Part shown: positions 27,766 to 38,085 of the stretch, one piece after another
Layout: every line of letters starts with the position of its first letter
How positions within the stretch are numbered: position 1 is the first letter of the stretch
Origin: Strongylocentrotus droebachiensis
Lineage: Eukaryota > Echinodermata > Echinoidea > Camarodonta > Strongylocentrotidae
Direction: 5' to 3'
Length of the DNA stretch: 64,000 nucleotides
NCBI GenBank assembly: GCA_035222895.1
Contig: JAVYIG010006359.1
Location: 1-64,000, forward strand
Notes under the pieces: model-generated
What the model saw: the letters and a program-made list of their open reading frames with translations, nothing else
The model's database searches: none
What the model was told of the DNA's origin: nothing
Program-made: the position numbers and the translations under genes

Positions 27766-29459
27766 AGAATCTATAGTTAAGTTACACACAGCCTCATCAA
27801 CTCGAGTGCGGATATCGTAAAATGAACGCATGCATCATTTGTATAATAATCAGAAGATTCAGCCCACGAATCCAGTCATAAAAATCATCGTTTAAAACCA
27901 TATGAATAATTATGCGTACCAATTTTTCACTAGCTGCAGTCAAAACTCTTCTGAATCCAAGATATAAGATGGCGACGTCGCGTCGTCGATCGGGAATTCA
28001 AATATGGCTCGAGAATGCGCATTTTGGATGACGTCACGAAAGCATGCGCGCGCATGCATACAGCCTCACTTTCAAGTTGACTCACTTTTTTCTTCTAAAA
28101 TGCTCTTATGTCGATCTTGACTCATTTTTTACGACCATGTGAGTCAGTCGAAGCATTTTGCAAATGCGTCAGCTCATGATTGACACACTGGTGAAATATA
28201 AATGAGTCAATAGAGACTCATTGGTTGTTACTAATGAGTCAATTTACAGCTGACTCACGAAAATTATGCTTAAATGTGTCAAATGACTCACTTTTTGTTG
28301 TGGGTGTACCGCTGTATCATAATTACAGAGCTTCGAAAATGATTACCTAACGTATAATATCAGGTATATAACCCAATGATAAGGGAGGGACAAAATACTA
28401 CCCCCATTACCCTCGTAATCCACCAGAGGAAAAAAGGGATGTTGTTGTTCAACTTGATTGATGGGGTTCTGACACTTTCATAGAGCTCTTTGAATCGTTT
28501 AATCCTATTCAATAATCTGAACTTGAAGGACGTGTGCTTATTGTGTAAAGGGGTCATTATGGGTGGGATTAACTAATCCAACAATGAGCTTAAGCCTATC
28601 GACTCATTCCATGAATAGGACTCTTTCATTTCAATTGGCTCTCGTCATGTTCATAATGCCACTAACACATCTAAGCCGATTATCCCCTCGTGTTCATTGT
28701 AGAAACATTTCCTTTAAGAATAAACGGTAGGCAATTAGACTTCCGAAATAAAAGACGTGTCAATGTCGAAAGGCGGAGACAATTGATCTGGATAATAGAC
28801 ATGTCACCACGTTCCTTGTTGCTAAATGAAACAGAATGATTGACTTGGGTAATCGATGATGCGAGTGCGAGTAATGATGTTGTTCCTTAGGCAACCAACA
28901 TCCCAACATCTTGGAAACCTAACAGACCAGAGTCCTGACTGGCCCCATATCCCCAACTTATCGCCAAATCATTACCTCACTTACGTGTAGACAGCCACTC
29001 ACTCTTATTAATTCTTTCCGAAAACCGCCAAATCGCCACAGCAACAATTTCTAGTATATTATCATATAAATCAAAAGTCTATATAATTGGACTGGAGAAA
29101 AGGAAACAACTTCATCAACAACTATATATAATGTTGCAGTTTTCATGACTCTTATGTCACTAAAACGACATTTCTGATTTCTCGTTCGCTTTTCGAGACA
29201 TTCGTATGGCTTGGTGATCTGGGTTTTTTTTACATCTCGAAAATCTTTGGCTGTCCATCTTTGGCCTACAAGATCGGAAGTTGAAGCAGATAAACGCGAT
29301 TCTGATATGCAAATCTAACCTGAAGTTTAACCTGAATGTCATCATCGCCAAGGACAGTTGTTTAATGAAGCCTCGTCACAGATATTCGGATTTACTTCGA
29401 CTTATGGATCTTCAGGATTAGTGATCATCTTTTTGATATATCACATTTTTATATCACAG

Positions 29460-29492
29460 TGACTGCTTTTGTGGATTCGCCAGTTTGCCAGG
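29460..29492 (+). promoter_or_regulatory. possible 5' non-coding exon end (splice donor) for the 749-residue gene
   Basis: TTTGCCAGG|GTGAGTAT is a strong donor at 29493, in the right orientation to splice to the acceptor at 31827. The same donor recurs at 29821 in the tandem copy. No start of transcription can be fixed from sequence alone, so this is inference. Confidence 0.3.
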
Positions 29493-30111
29493 GTGAGTAT
29501 CTACTTGGTGCTATTCCAATTTGGCCGATACAATTACCGTCTTGTGTCAGGCAGTCGAATGATTTGCTAAATATAGTTTCGAAAAAATGGACTATTATTC
29601 ATCATTGCTATTTTAAAGTCGTATGATTTTTCCTCAAACGTATGTCGAGTTGCATATTGCTTTCTCATAATTGATACGATTTAAAAAAAATCTAAATCAA
29701 ATTGTTTTGAAACACCTCATAACTCCAAGAGTTATGCAACGAATGCAACAATGTATACTATCAAAATACATGTATGACATGGTGACATGACTGCTTTTGT
29801 GGATTCGCCAGTTTGCCAGGGTGAGTATCTACTTGGTGCTATTCCAATTTGGCCGATACAATTACCGTCTTGTGTCAGGCAGTCGAATGATTTGCTAAAT
29901 ATAGTTTCGAAAAAATGGACTATTATTCATCATTGCTATTTTAAAGTCGTATGATTTTTCCTCAAACATATGTCGAGTTGCATATTGCTTTCTCATAATT
30001 GATACGATTTAAAAAAAATCTAAATCAAATTGTTTTGAAACACCTCATAACTCCAAGAGTTATGCAACGAATGCAACAATGTATACTATCAAAATACATG
30101 TATGACATGGT
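29460..30111 (+). repeat. recent direct tandem duplication, 328-bp unit
   Basis: 29460-29787 and 29788-30111 are near identical; the one clear difference is CAAACGTATG against CAAACATATG. Each copy contains the donor-like TTTGCCAGGGTGAGTAT. Confidence 0.9.
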
Positions 30112-31612
30112 CGTTCACTAACTTGTCTTGGAGAGTGAGAGAAATAAACTATGAAAGTTTACGAAAATTCTTTTATTGAGGGAAGATCAATGGTCATTTT
30201 TTTTGTCAACAGTAAGAATTCTTTTTATATACCGGCCTAAAATCATATCAACACAAGCAGGATATTTATTCAAAAGGAATATCAGACCATTTTCGCGACC
30301 CATCATTTTCTACCATCGCCCTTTTGGTTGATTTTCAAACATGCACTTCCAAAAGTTTTGAAGTCTCGCCAGTGAATTTACAAATTATTCTGTCCTCAAT
30401 GTTTGATCCAGGGAATAATTGGATAGCGCTCTCAACGATGAAGAGCAAACGCCAATTCCGTGAATTTGTCCCTTATGTTTTTTTTCCAACAAAAATGTTA
30501 AATACACCCTCATAATCATGTTTTCCTTAGTATGTATCTCATTTTCCGGCCTTTTGATTAAATTGTGTATAAATATAATGTTGTCTTTTTGTGATGCATG
30601 TATTCGAATAAATGTACAATGAACAATGAATATAATACCTTTTCTTGTGTTCAGATTCATGAATTTTAACATTTTGTTACAAATTTCTAGAGATGGAATT
30701 CATAACACTAGTGATTTTTTTCTCTTAAATTTGTTTAAAATAATCATATGTTGCGTTTGGTAACATTACAATAAAGAAAATGAAAAAAATCACTGTGGCT
30801 GCAGTATACGGGAAAAGTATGTTAATGAAAATGCGCCACACGTTTTGTAATGAAATATGCCTATCTTGCACCATACATTTCCTAACGAATGCGGCAACCA
30901 CCACTCTACACTCGGTTGGACAGGTCGTTTATCTATAATTCTTTATGTCAAATCGTATATATTTCCAACGACGAAATTACATTATCACCTTTGAAGTATC
31001 AAAAACTTTAGATATGGGAAGTTTACTTTCGGGATTGAGATGACATCCTCCACAACAAAGAAATTGTGCAAAGTTCAGCTTGATGTATTCGTAACTTTTT
31101 AGTTTAAGTTATATAGTTATATTATTATGGTTGATTAAAAGCGTCATATGTTTTTTTTTTAATGAGTTTTCATACTTAAAGATAAACTTTAGTACTGGTA
31201 ATGCGATTGCATTGTGAAAGAAAAGGTGTGGAAAGGATCAGAAACAGTTGATCATGTAGCATGTAAGTATTGGTGTGCACTGCAAGGTTCTGGAGTCATC
31301 AAAATCATAATAAATTTGACCGAGTCTTGGTTAAGTAACAAGCACTGTACACAGAAAGCTATATATGGGACAACACACATGGTGTCGGGGCTAGTACTAC
31401 CTTGATTTCCTTGTCTTTTTATGCTCATTACTCAGCCAGTATATATTTTCTTCCAAAATTGTTTGGCACATGTCATTTATATGTAATCTTGAACATTCGG
31501 TGTTAGTTTCGTTTGATTCTGTGAGAATTAATTTTCTTTTTTTTACCAGAACTGGAGTTTATCTTTAAACAGTTACTGGACCCAAATCTAAGATAAATAA
31601 AACAAATACAAT

Positions 31613-31770
31613 AAAACCTGCTTTAGTGACCACCTGTCTACAACAAGCACAATGTTTGTTTCTCTTGAAAATGGTTTCTCATCATACATGTTATAAAGGA
31701 ACCTGTCTACAAAGACCACTTTTTGTGTTTCCCATGGGTGGTCGTTATAGACAGGTTTGACTATACAACA
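31613..31770 (+). repeat. dispersed repeat with GACCACCTGTCTACA motifs, copy 1
   Basis: It has internal repeats of the form GACCACCTGTCTACA, GTTTCTC, ACATGTTATAAAGGAACC and AAAGACCACTTTTTGTG. The family is shared with 51377-51556. The copy ends about 57 bp before the splice acceptor of the 749-residue gene. Confidence 0.7.
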
Positions 31771-31827
31771 GTTTTCATTAACAGCAATATTTATGACATG
31801 ATGTATTTTTCTTTTATATTTGTTCAG

Positions 31828-34077
31828 ATGCCTCTGGCCACGGAGCCGGTCAACTTCACCTGGTCCCTTCCTGCGCTGACCTGCAGGCACGGGGTCTCAT
31901 CCCAGGATGCTGACTTCAGAGGAGAGTTCTTCCAGAAGGTCAAAGAGACCAAGACCACCCTTGACCGCATCTACCTATCATCGCTCACAAGAAACCGAGA
32001 AAAAGCCATCATCTACGACTACGAGAAATGGGCCCGAAAAGACGGGAAACCGGTAGAAAAGAAATTAGAGAAAATTTCGCAGTCATTTGCGTCGAAACAT
32101 CGACCGGATCTTGTACGAGGACCTATCCGCCCGCTTGGGGTTGACGACCGTAAAATTGAAGCAGCGTTGCAATGTGGCCTGTGGGACGATGGTAATTCGC
32201 AGCTGAAGAAGAAAAGCCTCAAGATACCGCACATCATGACTCGTGTCCAGTGCTATGATTTAGATGATGACGACCAGAGTGACATGGGGAGACTGAACCA
32301 AGAGGGCGCTGCATTCACCCTGGACAGCTCCAAAGTATTCAGGGTGATGCAGGAAGAGACCAGGGAGCAGGCCAATCGGAGACTGAAGAAGGGTAAATGC
32401 GGGGGTAGGAAGATGAAGAAACAAGTACGACAGGTCTCTTCTTCTATGACCGATCACGTGGTCGAATCCGAGGATGATTACACTTCATCTTACAGAGTTA
32501 CCATAGAGGAGGAGCATTCAAAAAGACGTGGTGGTGTCGTGACGAAAGTGACACACAGGCAGAAGCTTGATTTCTCGACCATTAAAGAGCGTGGTGTAAC
32601 AGAGAGTGATACTGTTGAGTACCGGCTCCCAAAACTTTACAGCAAACCTATCAACACAGAGACTGATGAACAAGCGCCTATCGAAGATGATTTGAAACTT
32701 CCCCTACTGGAGGGTGTCAATAAAATTCACCCTGTAGAAAAGAAGAAGAGAAGCAAACATTGCAAGAAACTGTCTAAATGTAGACGGAAGAAGAAGTCAG
32801 AGAAGGAGAAGGGCAACGAGTCCTCCCAAAGGGTGGACATCGATGACGACATAGAGACAGAGCTGGGCTTGGTGACGCCAGTCTTGGAGGATGTATCAAG
32901 CAAATTGTCTAATATATCTCGAGGAAGGAGCAACGTTAACAAAAACAAGACCGTCAAAAATAGGTTGATGTGCAAAAAGGAAAACGAAGAAGCTCCCCTG
33001 ACTGACTTTCCATTCATGTCAATGGGGGTTGACGAGTCATCCTCGGACGAAGAATGCCTGTGTGACGAATGCCTCGCAGAGATGTCGACACCATCAACGG
33101 ATAAGAAACCGATGAAATCTATTCTTTCGCCAAGGCGAAGGAGACGTACAGCCTCATCAGCAGGGAGCGGAAAGAGTGTGAGCTTTGCAGAGACAGAGAA
33201 TCTAGAGGATATTCGCTTGATCTCACCACTTGCTGTTCGGAATGAAAACATGAAGAGATTCGAGGAAGAGGACAGACGGGAGAGGCTCAATGCGAAAGAT
33301 GTAAAGAGGCGAGAAAGACGAAAACGCGAGCGGGAAAGGTTTGCTGCTCTGAATCAGGCGTCAAGGAAAAAGGCGGAAGCACGACAAAAAGTGAAAGACA
33401 TTTCTGAATCTAAGCCGGTATGTCCTGAGACAAGGTCTCCTCTAACGTCGGGTAGTCAAAAGATTGCCGATGGTATAAGCCATGATGCCATTGAGGGGAA
33501 TAATGATGCTGGTAATTCTATTTCAAAAGAAACAGAGGAGCAGAATCTCGACAAAGATGGTATCAATGGATTGCCGTCATTGGATGACGAAAATGATGCG
33601 GACAGTGGACAAGAAGACGCCAATCTGAGTCCTCGCACACCGAATTCGGAAGTTCACGAAGTCGAAGTTCTCATGCTAGATCCCCAAGACGGTCGGTTGT
33701 ACGAGGACATTGTCTTAGAAAAGGGGAACGGGAAAATCACCGTGGCTCAACTTGGTTATCGAATTAAAAGTATCTTCGATCGTGACCTTCCACCTCCTGC
33801 TTCTCCCAAACCTTCTTCGTCTGCTGCGACCAAAGTCGAGATCGTTGACCACGAAACCGACAAGACGCCGATGGACGACGAGGACGACGATAACGATATG
33901 CCATTCGTCACGAAATGCGTCGACTGGAACGAAACGACGGAGTCGGCGAATACGTCTCGATCTACGACACCGGTTGAGAAGGAAGACATGTCGGAGTTCA
34001 TCATGTCAATGAAGAACTGTCGCTATATCAGATGGAGTAAGGGCTATCAAGATATGCTCGAAAAGATGGAGAAATGA
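31828..34077 (+). CDS. uncharacterised 749-residue charged coiled-coil protein, single large coding exon
   Basis: I do not recognise this family. The open frame extends 35 codons further upstream, but a good acceptor (TTTATATTTGTTCAG) ends at 31827, directly before the ATG of MPLATEPVNF. I therefore take 31828 as the start, with a 5' UTR exon farther upstream. The N-terminal 120 residues look conserved and globular (WSLPALTCRHGV, RIYLSSLTRNREKAIIYDYE, RPLGVDD). Residues about 230-410 are basic and low in complexity, with KKKRSKHCKK-type nuclear-localisation-like runs. A short CLCDEC cluster follows near 411. K449-S-V-S-F453 fits the PP1-docking RVxF pattern. Residues about 472-530 form a highly charged helix (DRRERLNAKDVKRRERRKRE). 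The C-terminal third is acidic and Thr/Ser-rich and ends in YIRWSKGYQDMLEKMEK. The stop is at 34075-34077, with AATAAA at 34224. A nuclear or cytoskeletal scaffold is possible but not shown. Confidence 0.85.
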   Translation: MPLATEPVNFTWSLPALTCRHGVSSQDADFRGEFFQKVKETKTTLDRIYLSSLTRNREKAIIYDYEKWARKDGKPVEKKLEKISQSFASKHRPDLVRGPIRPLGVDDRKIEAALQCGLWDDGNSQLKKKSLKIPHIMTRVQCYDLDDDDQSDMGRLNQEGAAFTLDSSKVFRVMQEETREQANRRLKKGKCGGRKMKKQVRQVSSSMTDHVVESEDDYTSSYRVTIEEEHSKRRGGVVTKVTHRQKLDFSTIKERGVTESDTVEYRLPKLYSKPINTETDEQAPIEDDLKLPLLEGVNKIHPVEKKKRSKHCKKLSKCRRKKKSEKEKGNESSQRVDIDDDIETELGLVTPVLEDVSSKLSNISRGRSNVNKNKTVKNRLMCKKENEEAPLTDFPFMSMGVDESSSDEECLCDECLAEMSTPSTDKKPMKSILSPRRRRRTASSAGSGKSVSFAETENLEDIRLISPLAVRNENMKRFEEEDRRERLNAKDVKRRERRKRERERFAALNQASRKKAEARQKVKDISESKPVCPETRSPLTSGSQKIADGISHDAIEGNNDAGNSISKETEEQNLDKDGINGLPSLDDENDADSGQEDANLSPRTPNSEVHEVEVLMLDPQDGRLYEDIVLEKGNGKITVAQLGYRIKSIFDRDLPPPASPKPSSSAATKVEIVDHETDKTPMDDEDDDNDMPFVTKCVDWNETTESANTSRSTTPVEKEDMSEFIMSMKNCRYIRWSKGYQDMLEKMEK

Positions 34078-34223
34078 ATCTAAGTAGTTTCATTGAAAGA
34101 GTCACATAACTGAAACGTTAAATCTTACAACAAAAATAATAATTGGTTACACTGATCCAACAAAAATTCTAGTTAGCACAGAACTTTGATAGAAATGTCT
34201 ATACTTCTTGTATCAGGGACTTG

Positions 34224-34229
34224 AAATAA
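34224..34229 (+). terminator. poly(A) signal after the 749-residue gene
   Basis: Canonical AATAAA about 150 bp after the stop codon, in AT-rich sequence. It fits as the 3' end of this gene, because 34439-34507 and 34701 onward are repeat material. Confidence 0.5.
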
Positions 34230-34438
34230 ATTGCAACCAAGTCAAAAATATGCAGGGTCGTGGTTATGATGATAGATACACACAATGTAATTGCAATAGG
34301 ATTTTCTCAAAGCTCCTGATATTAAAAGCTATATATTTAGAAGCATCCGGTTGAAATATGAATGTTTACTCTCCTGATGCAGAGGGTTGGGAATTCACGC
34401 TTTAAGGAGACATTATAGGGATCAGTTGCTTTGGACTG

Positions 34439-34507
34439 GAATCCACTCATAACTAGTGTTTGAATGACTCTTTTGCGAATGGATGCCACTAGTTATGAGC
34501 GTGGATT
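34439..34507. repeat. hairpin, ACTCATAACTAGTG arms
   Basis: AATCCACTCATAACTAGTG pairs with CACTAGTTATGAGCGTGGATT (one base out of register) across a 29-base loop. It lies about 210 bp after the poly(A) signal of the 749-residue gene. Confidence 0.7.
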
Positions 34508-34700
34508 TTTGTTGTTTACTCCAAACGAAGTGATTCCTAATTATGACTACCCCAAATGTGCATTTACATCTTTACATGCATGGGCGAGACGCTCCCCCAC
34601 CGTGAAACTGTGCTTGTACGCTGGTGAAGTGGAGGGGGAGAGAAATTATCTGAATGAGATGAGGAAATGGAACACAATCTTGTATTTGAATTAGTCTTAA

Positions 34701-35233
34701 AGGTACTATGTCCCATTTGCAGGCCCAAAAAATGAAAAAGTTAAATTCCAACTGCATTTGAAAGATAATACTAATTTAGAACTTCCCTAAAAAAGGTGGG
34801 GCTTGAAAATGTCTTCAAGTGGGAAAATAACGACTATTAGTTGTCAAATCGACTTTAGGGCTATAGAGCCCAAAAGTAATAGTCTTGATTTTCAGACAGT
34901 TGTACCGAATGGTCATACGTTTTATGCTGCGCAAAGATTCAATCAGTTTAATCTTGGCCATCACAAGAAGTGGGTTATTGATGTAGACAAATGCTCATGT
35001 AGGCTTTACAACTCTTTTCATGTATGTTATTACCAAAGAAGAAAAAAGCCAGTCAGTCACTCAATAGTGTCTGACAGTGCAGTCTAGCAAGTAAACGGGT
35101 TTCCTTGCATAATTTGAATATGAGGACACTGCTAACGTTTAAATTTCACAGATATCGGACATACATGACATATTCATAATTCCTGCAAAGTTCTACAGCA
35201 TTTGAGGTTGGCTGCAAAAGGGACATAGTACCT
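34701..35233. mobile_element. TTAA-flanked MITE, copy 2
   Basis: Same ends as the copy at 24766, flanked by TTAA at 34697-34700 and 35234-35237. Length is 533 bp, with only scattered differences from copy 1, so both moved recently. It lies just after the 749-residue gene. Confidence 0.75.
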
Positions 35234-35237
35234 TTAA

Positions 35238-35785
35238 AGATTTATTCCTTTTGCAGCCAACATCAAATTCTGTACAACTTTGCAAGAATTTTGAATATGT
35301 CACGTATATTATGTTCTATCTGTAAAATGTATACGTAAGCAGTCAGTGTATCCTATTATTCAAATTATGCAAGGAAACCCGTTTACTTTCTAGACATCAC
35401 TGTCAGACACTATTGAGTGAGTGAGTGAGTGAGTGACTTCTTTTTTTCTTTGGTAATAACATACATAAAATGAGATGTAAAGGGTATATGAGCATTTGTT
35501 TACATCAATAACACACTTCTTGTAATGGCCAAATTTAAACTAATTGAATCTTTGAGCAGCACAAAACGTACGACCATTCGTCACAAGGGTCTGAAAATCA
35601 GACTGTTTAGATAAACGATCGCGATCGCTAAATTCGATTCGACAACTAACGGTCGTTATTCTCCAACAAATAGATATTTTCAAGCCCTTTTGTTATGAGG
35701 GAAGTTCTAAATTAGTATTATCTTTAAAATGCCGTTGGAATTTAAGCTTTTCATTTGATGGGCCTGCAAATGGGACATATACTTT
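35238..35785. mobile_element. TTAA-flanked MITE, copy 3, inverted and diverged
   Basis: This is the reverse orientation of the same family, abutting copy 2 and sharing its TTAA. It is clearly more diverged, has lost parts of both ends (right end GGGACATATACTTTTTAA), and contains a GAGT microsatellite at about 35414-35436. Confidence 0.65.
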
Positions 35786-36067
35786 TTAAGGCATAAGGAA
35801 CATTTATTCTGCGATTTCCCAAAGTCTTCCGGTCAAATAGGAAGACATCATTTGTAAAGTAGAATGTGTAGGCTACATGTATCATTCTATAATGTATCTT
35901 GTGAATATAAACATATGGTAAAATTGAAATCGTTTACGCTTTTATTAATTTACTAATGTTAAAATAGTTTGAAACAGAACAACGCCAACGGTTAAACTGA
36001 GAAGGAGCAGTATTGTGGGTTCCTGAGAGGAAGGGAGAGTGGAATAAACGATGTAATGTGAGAGATA

Positions 36068-36112
<45 letters not shown>

Positions 36113-38085
36113 GGAGAGAGAGAGAGAAAGAGAGAAAGAGAAAGAAAGAGAGAGAGAGAGAGGGGGGAGCATGAGCGATAGTAGAGGTGGGTGATAGAGT
36201 GATGTGAATAAACAGAAAAGAGAGTAAGAGAAGGAATCCAACAAACTATATTTTATACTATAGCCACCCAGATATGCAAATTTAGTCGGAGAAACACTAA
36301 ACCTAAAATTGATTGTTCGAGCACCAACATGATATAGTGATATTCACATGCATTATTTGCCTATTTTTAGATTAGATTAAAGGTAAGAAGTAAACGTTAC
36401 ACAAGCACTGGCTTACAGAGAACATCCCCACTGATAAATAGCAGACAACTTTCATGTAGCTTGGATGGTAATATTTTATTCATTCATTTATTTTGTCTTC
36501 ATAGTTACAGTATTTTTAAAGGATGACTGAGTGATCATTATATTGTAACCGTCATGATGCTGCAAAATGTGACATACTTTAATTTCTTCAAAACATATCA
36601 ACGGTCGGACATTAAAAATGTACATACATTGAAACATAATATGAACTTCGAAACATCCACATGTTATGCAATTTTCTATAGATGTCATTAATATACTGCA
36701 TTATCAGAAAATTAACAATATATTTATTTCACATTATTCAAATTATACTAAAAATATTAACTTCTCGCTCCTATGCCATGGACGGATAGTTGAAGCCCTC
36801 GATATTCGGCATGGGCGGAATATAACAACTTACAGGACGGAGTTATACAGTTCAGTCAATTTAATAATGTTTGTTGATATATGCAAAGAAAAATAACATG
36901 TACACTTGTATAATTACTTTTGTATACTTTGTAAAATGTTGTTTCTTGTTGAAAATGGAAATATCATTCTGAACTTTGAACTTTATTGAATACATAACTC
37001 ATAATACCCCAGTCATACCGATATAACCAACAGAACACCGACAAAAGACCGAACAAAACTAAAAAATTACTCCTTATGGTCAAACATTGATCGGTATGGA
37101 ATTGATTTTGGCGGAATGACTGATGTATATTTAGTACATAATACGTAAAGTAATAAAACGTTTTGGGAAAGTTACTGAAACGGGCAGTGTGAAAAGTATA
37201 CATAAATAATAACTGTTTATACAGCATGTATGTTTTGAAATTGACACTGTAAAATTATTTCAAACGAAGGTAAAAAAAATACCATGTAATCACTGATAAC
37301 CATTTCAATAAATCCGAACCGATTCTAACAATAAATGTTGTCTATTCTACCTTCCAAAGGATCCAAAGGAGAAAAAAAAGCTCTATATTATGAACAATTA
37401 TTCTAAGCATGCAAATATTTAAGAATATAATGATCGATATCTGAAATGAAAGAATGATATACAATATATAACCTAAATTATTCATACTCTTACCGAGTTT
37501 TTTTCTAAGTTTGAAGTATGTGAATAAAATTATTTGTTCCCGTTTATGTTTGTTGAGAATGTGACACAGGACCACCTTCCACCCTTAATTGAGTTACGAA
37601 AAACATAAAATTTGCAGATGTGAACTGTAAGAGAATGTGAAAGAAAGACTGGAAGAGGGCGAGGAAGGTAATTGCAACCAGATTAAGATTTAAAAACCGC
37701 AAAGAATACCACCAGAAGCTGTAACACGTCTTGCGAAACAAGACGACGACGACCACGAAATATGATGCTCAAAAAGCGAATATTATGGCCTATATATCCC
37801 AATGGTACGACAGGATTTAAGATGAAAATATAAGGAAAAAAAGAGGAAAACATAGAAAAATAAAGAACAAGAAATGAAGAATTAAAAAAATGAGAATATA
37901 CCAAGATGTGATGAGAGAAAATGAGAAATGCATGAGAAGGAAATTATAGGATAAATTAAAATCCGTTATCAACTTAAGTTAACATTTTTGATAGAGTAAT
38001 CAAAATAAGCCACGGCATTATTGAAATGTTTGTGTAAATGCACATAAATTAAATTATGCCCACTAATGAGAGTGCATCTCATGTC
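35786..38085. other. intergenic, convergent 3' ends
   Basis: AT-rich sequence with a GA microsatellite. No exon with conserved protein was recognised. Confidence 0.6.
36061..36166. repeat. GA microsatellite
   Basis: GA runs with GAAA and GGGA interruptions, in the gap between the 749- and 282-residue genes. Confidence 0.95.

Larger units (their letters stand above)
26996..28306. mobile_element. TA-flanked foldback element rich in TGAGTCA
   Basis: The ends are exact inverses over 23 bp (starting CACCCACAACAAAAAGTGAG) and are flanked by TA at 26994-26995 and 28307-28308, as in Tc1/mariner-type insertions. Inside are two large palindromes (26996-27204 and 27541-27765), many GAGTCA/TGACTC motifs near both ends, and a CpG-rich promoter-like segment at 27970-28057. 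No transposase frame is seen. Confidence 0.7.
28309..31612. other. non-coding, likely upstream region and first intron of the 749-residue gene
   Basis: Apart from the 328-bp duplication and its donor-like site I see no conserved reading frame. It is AT-rich throughout. Confidence 0.55.

Noticed and set aside
32727-33290. 187-codon minus-strand frame
   Set aside because: Antisense shadow of the 749-residue coding exon, caused by its codon bias.
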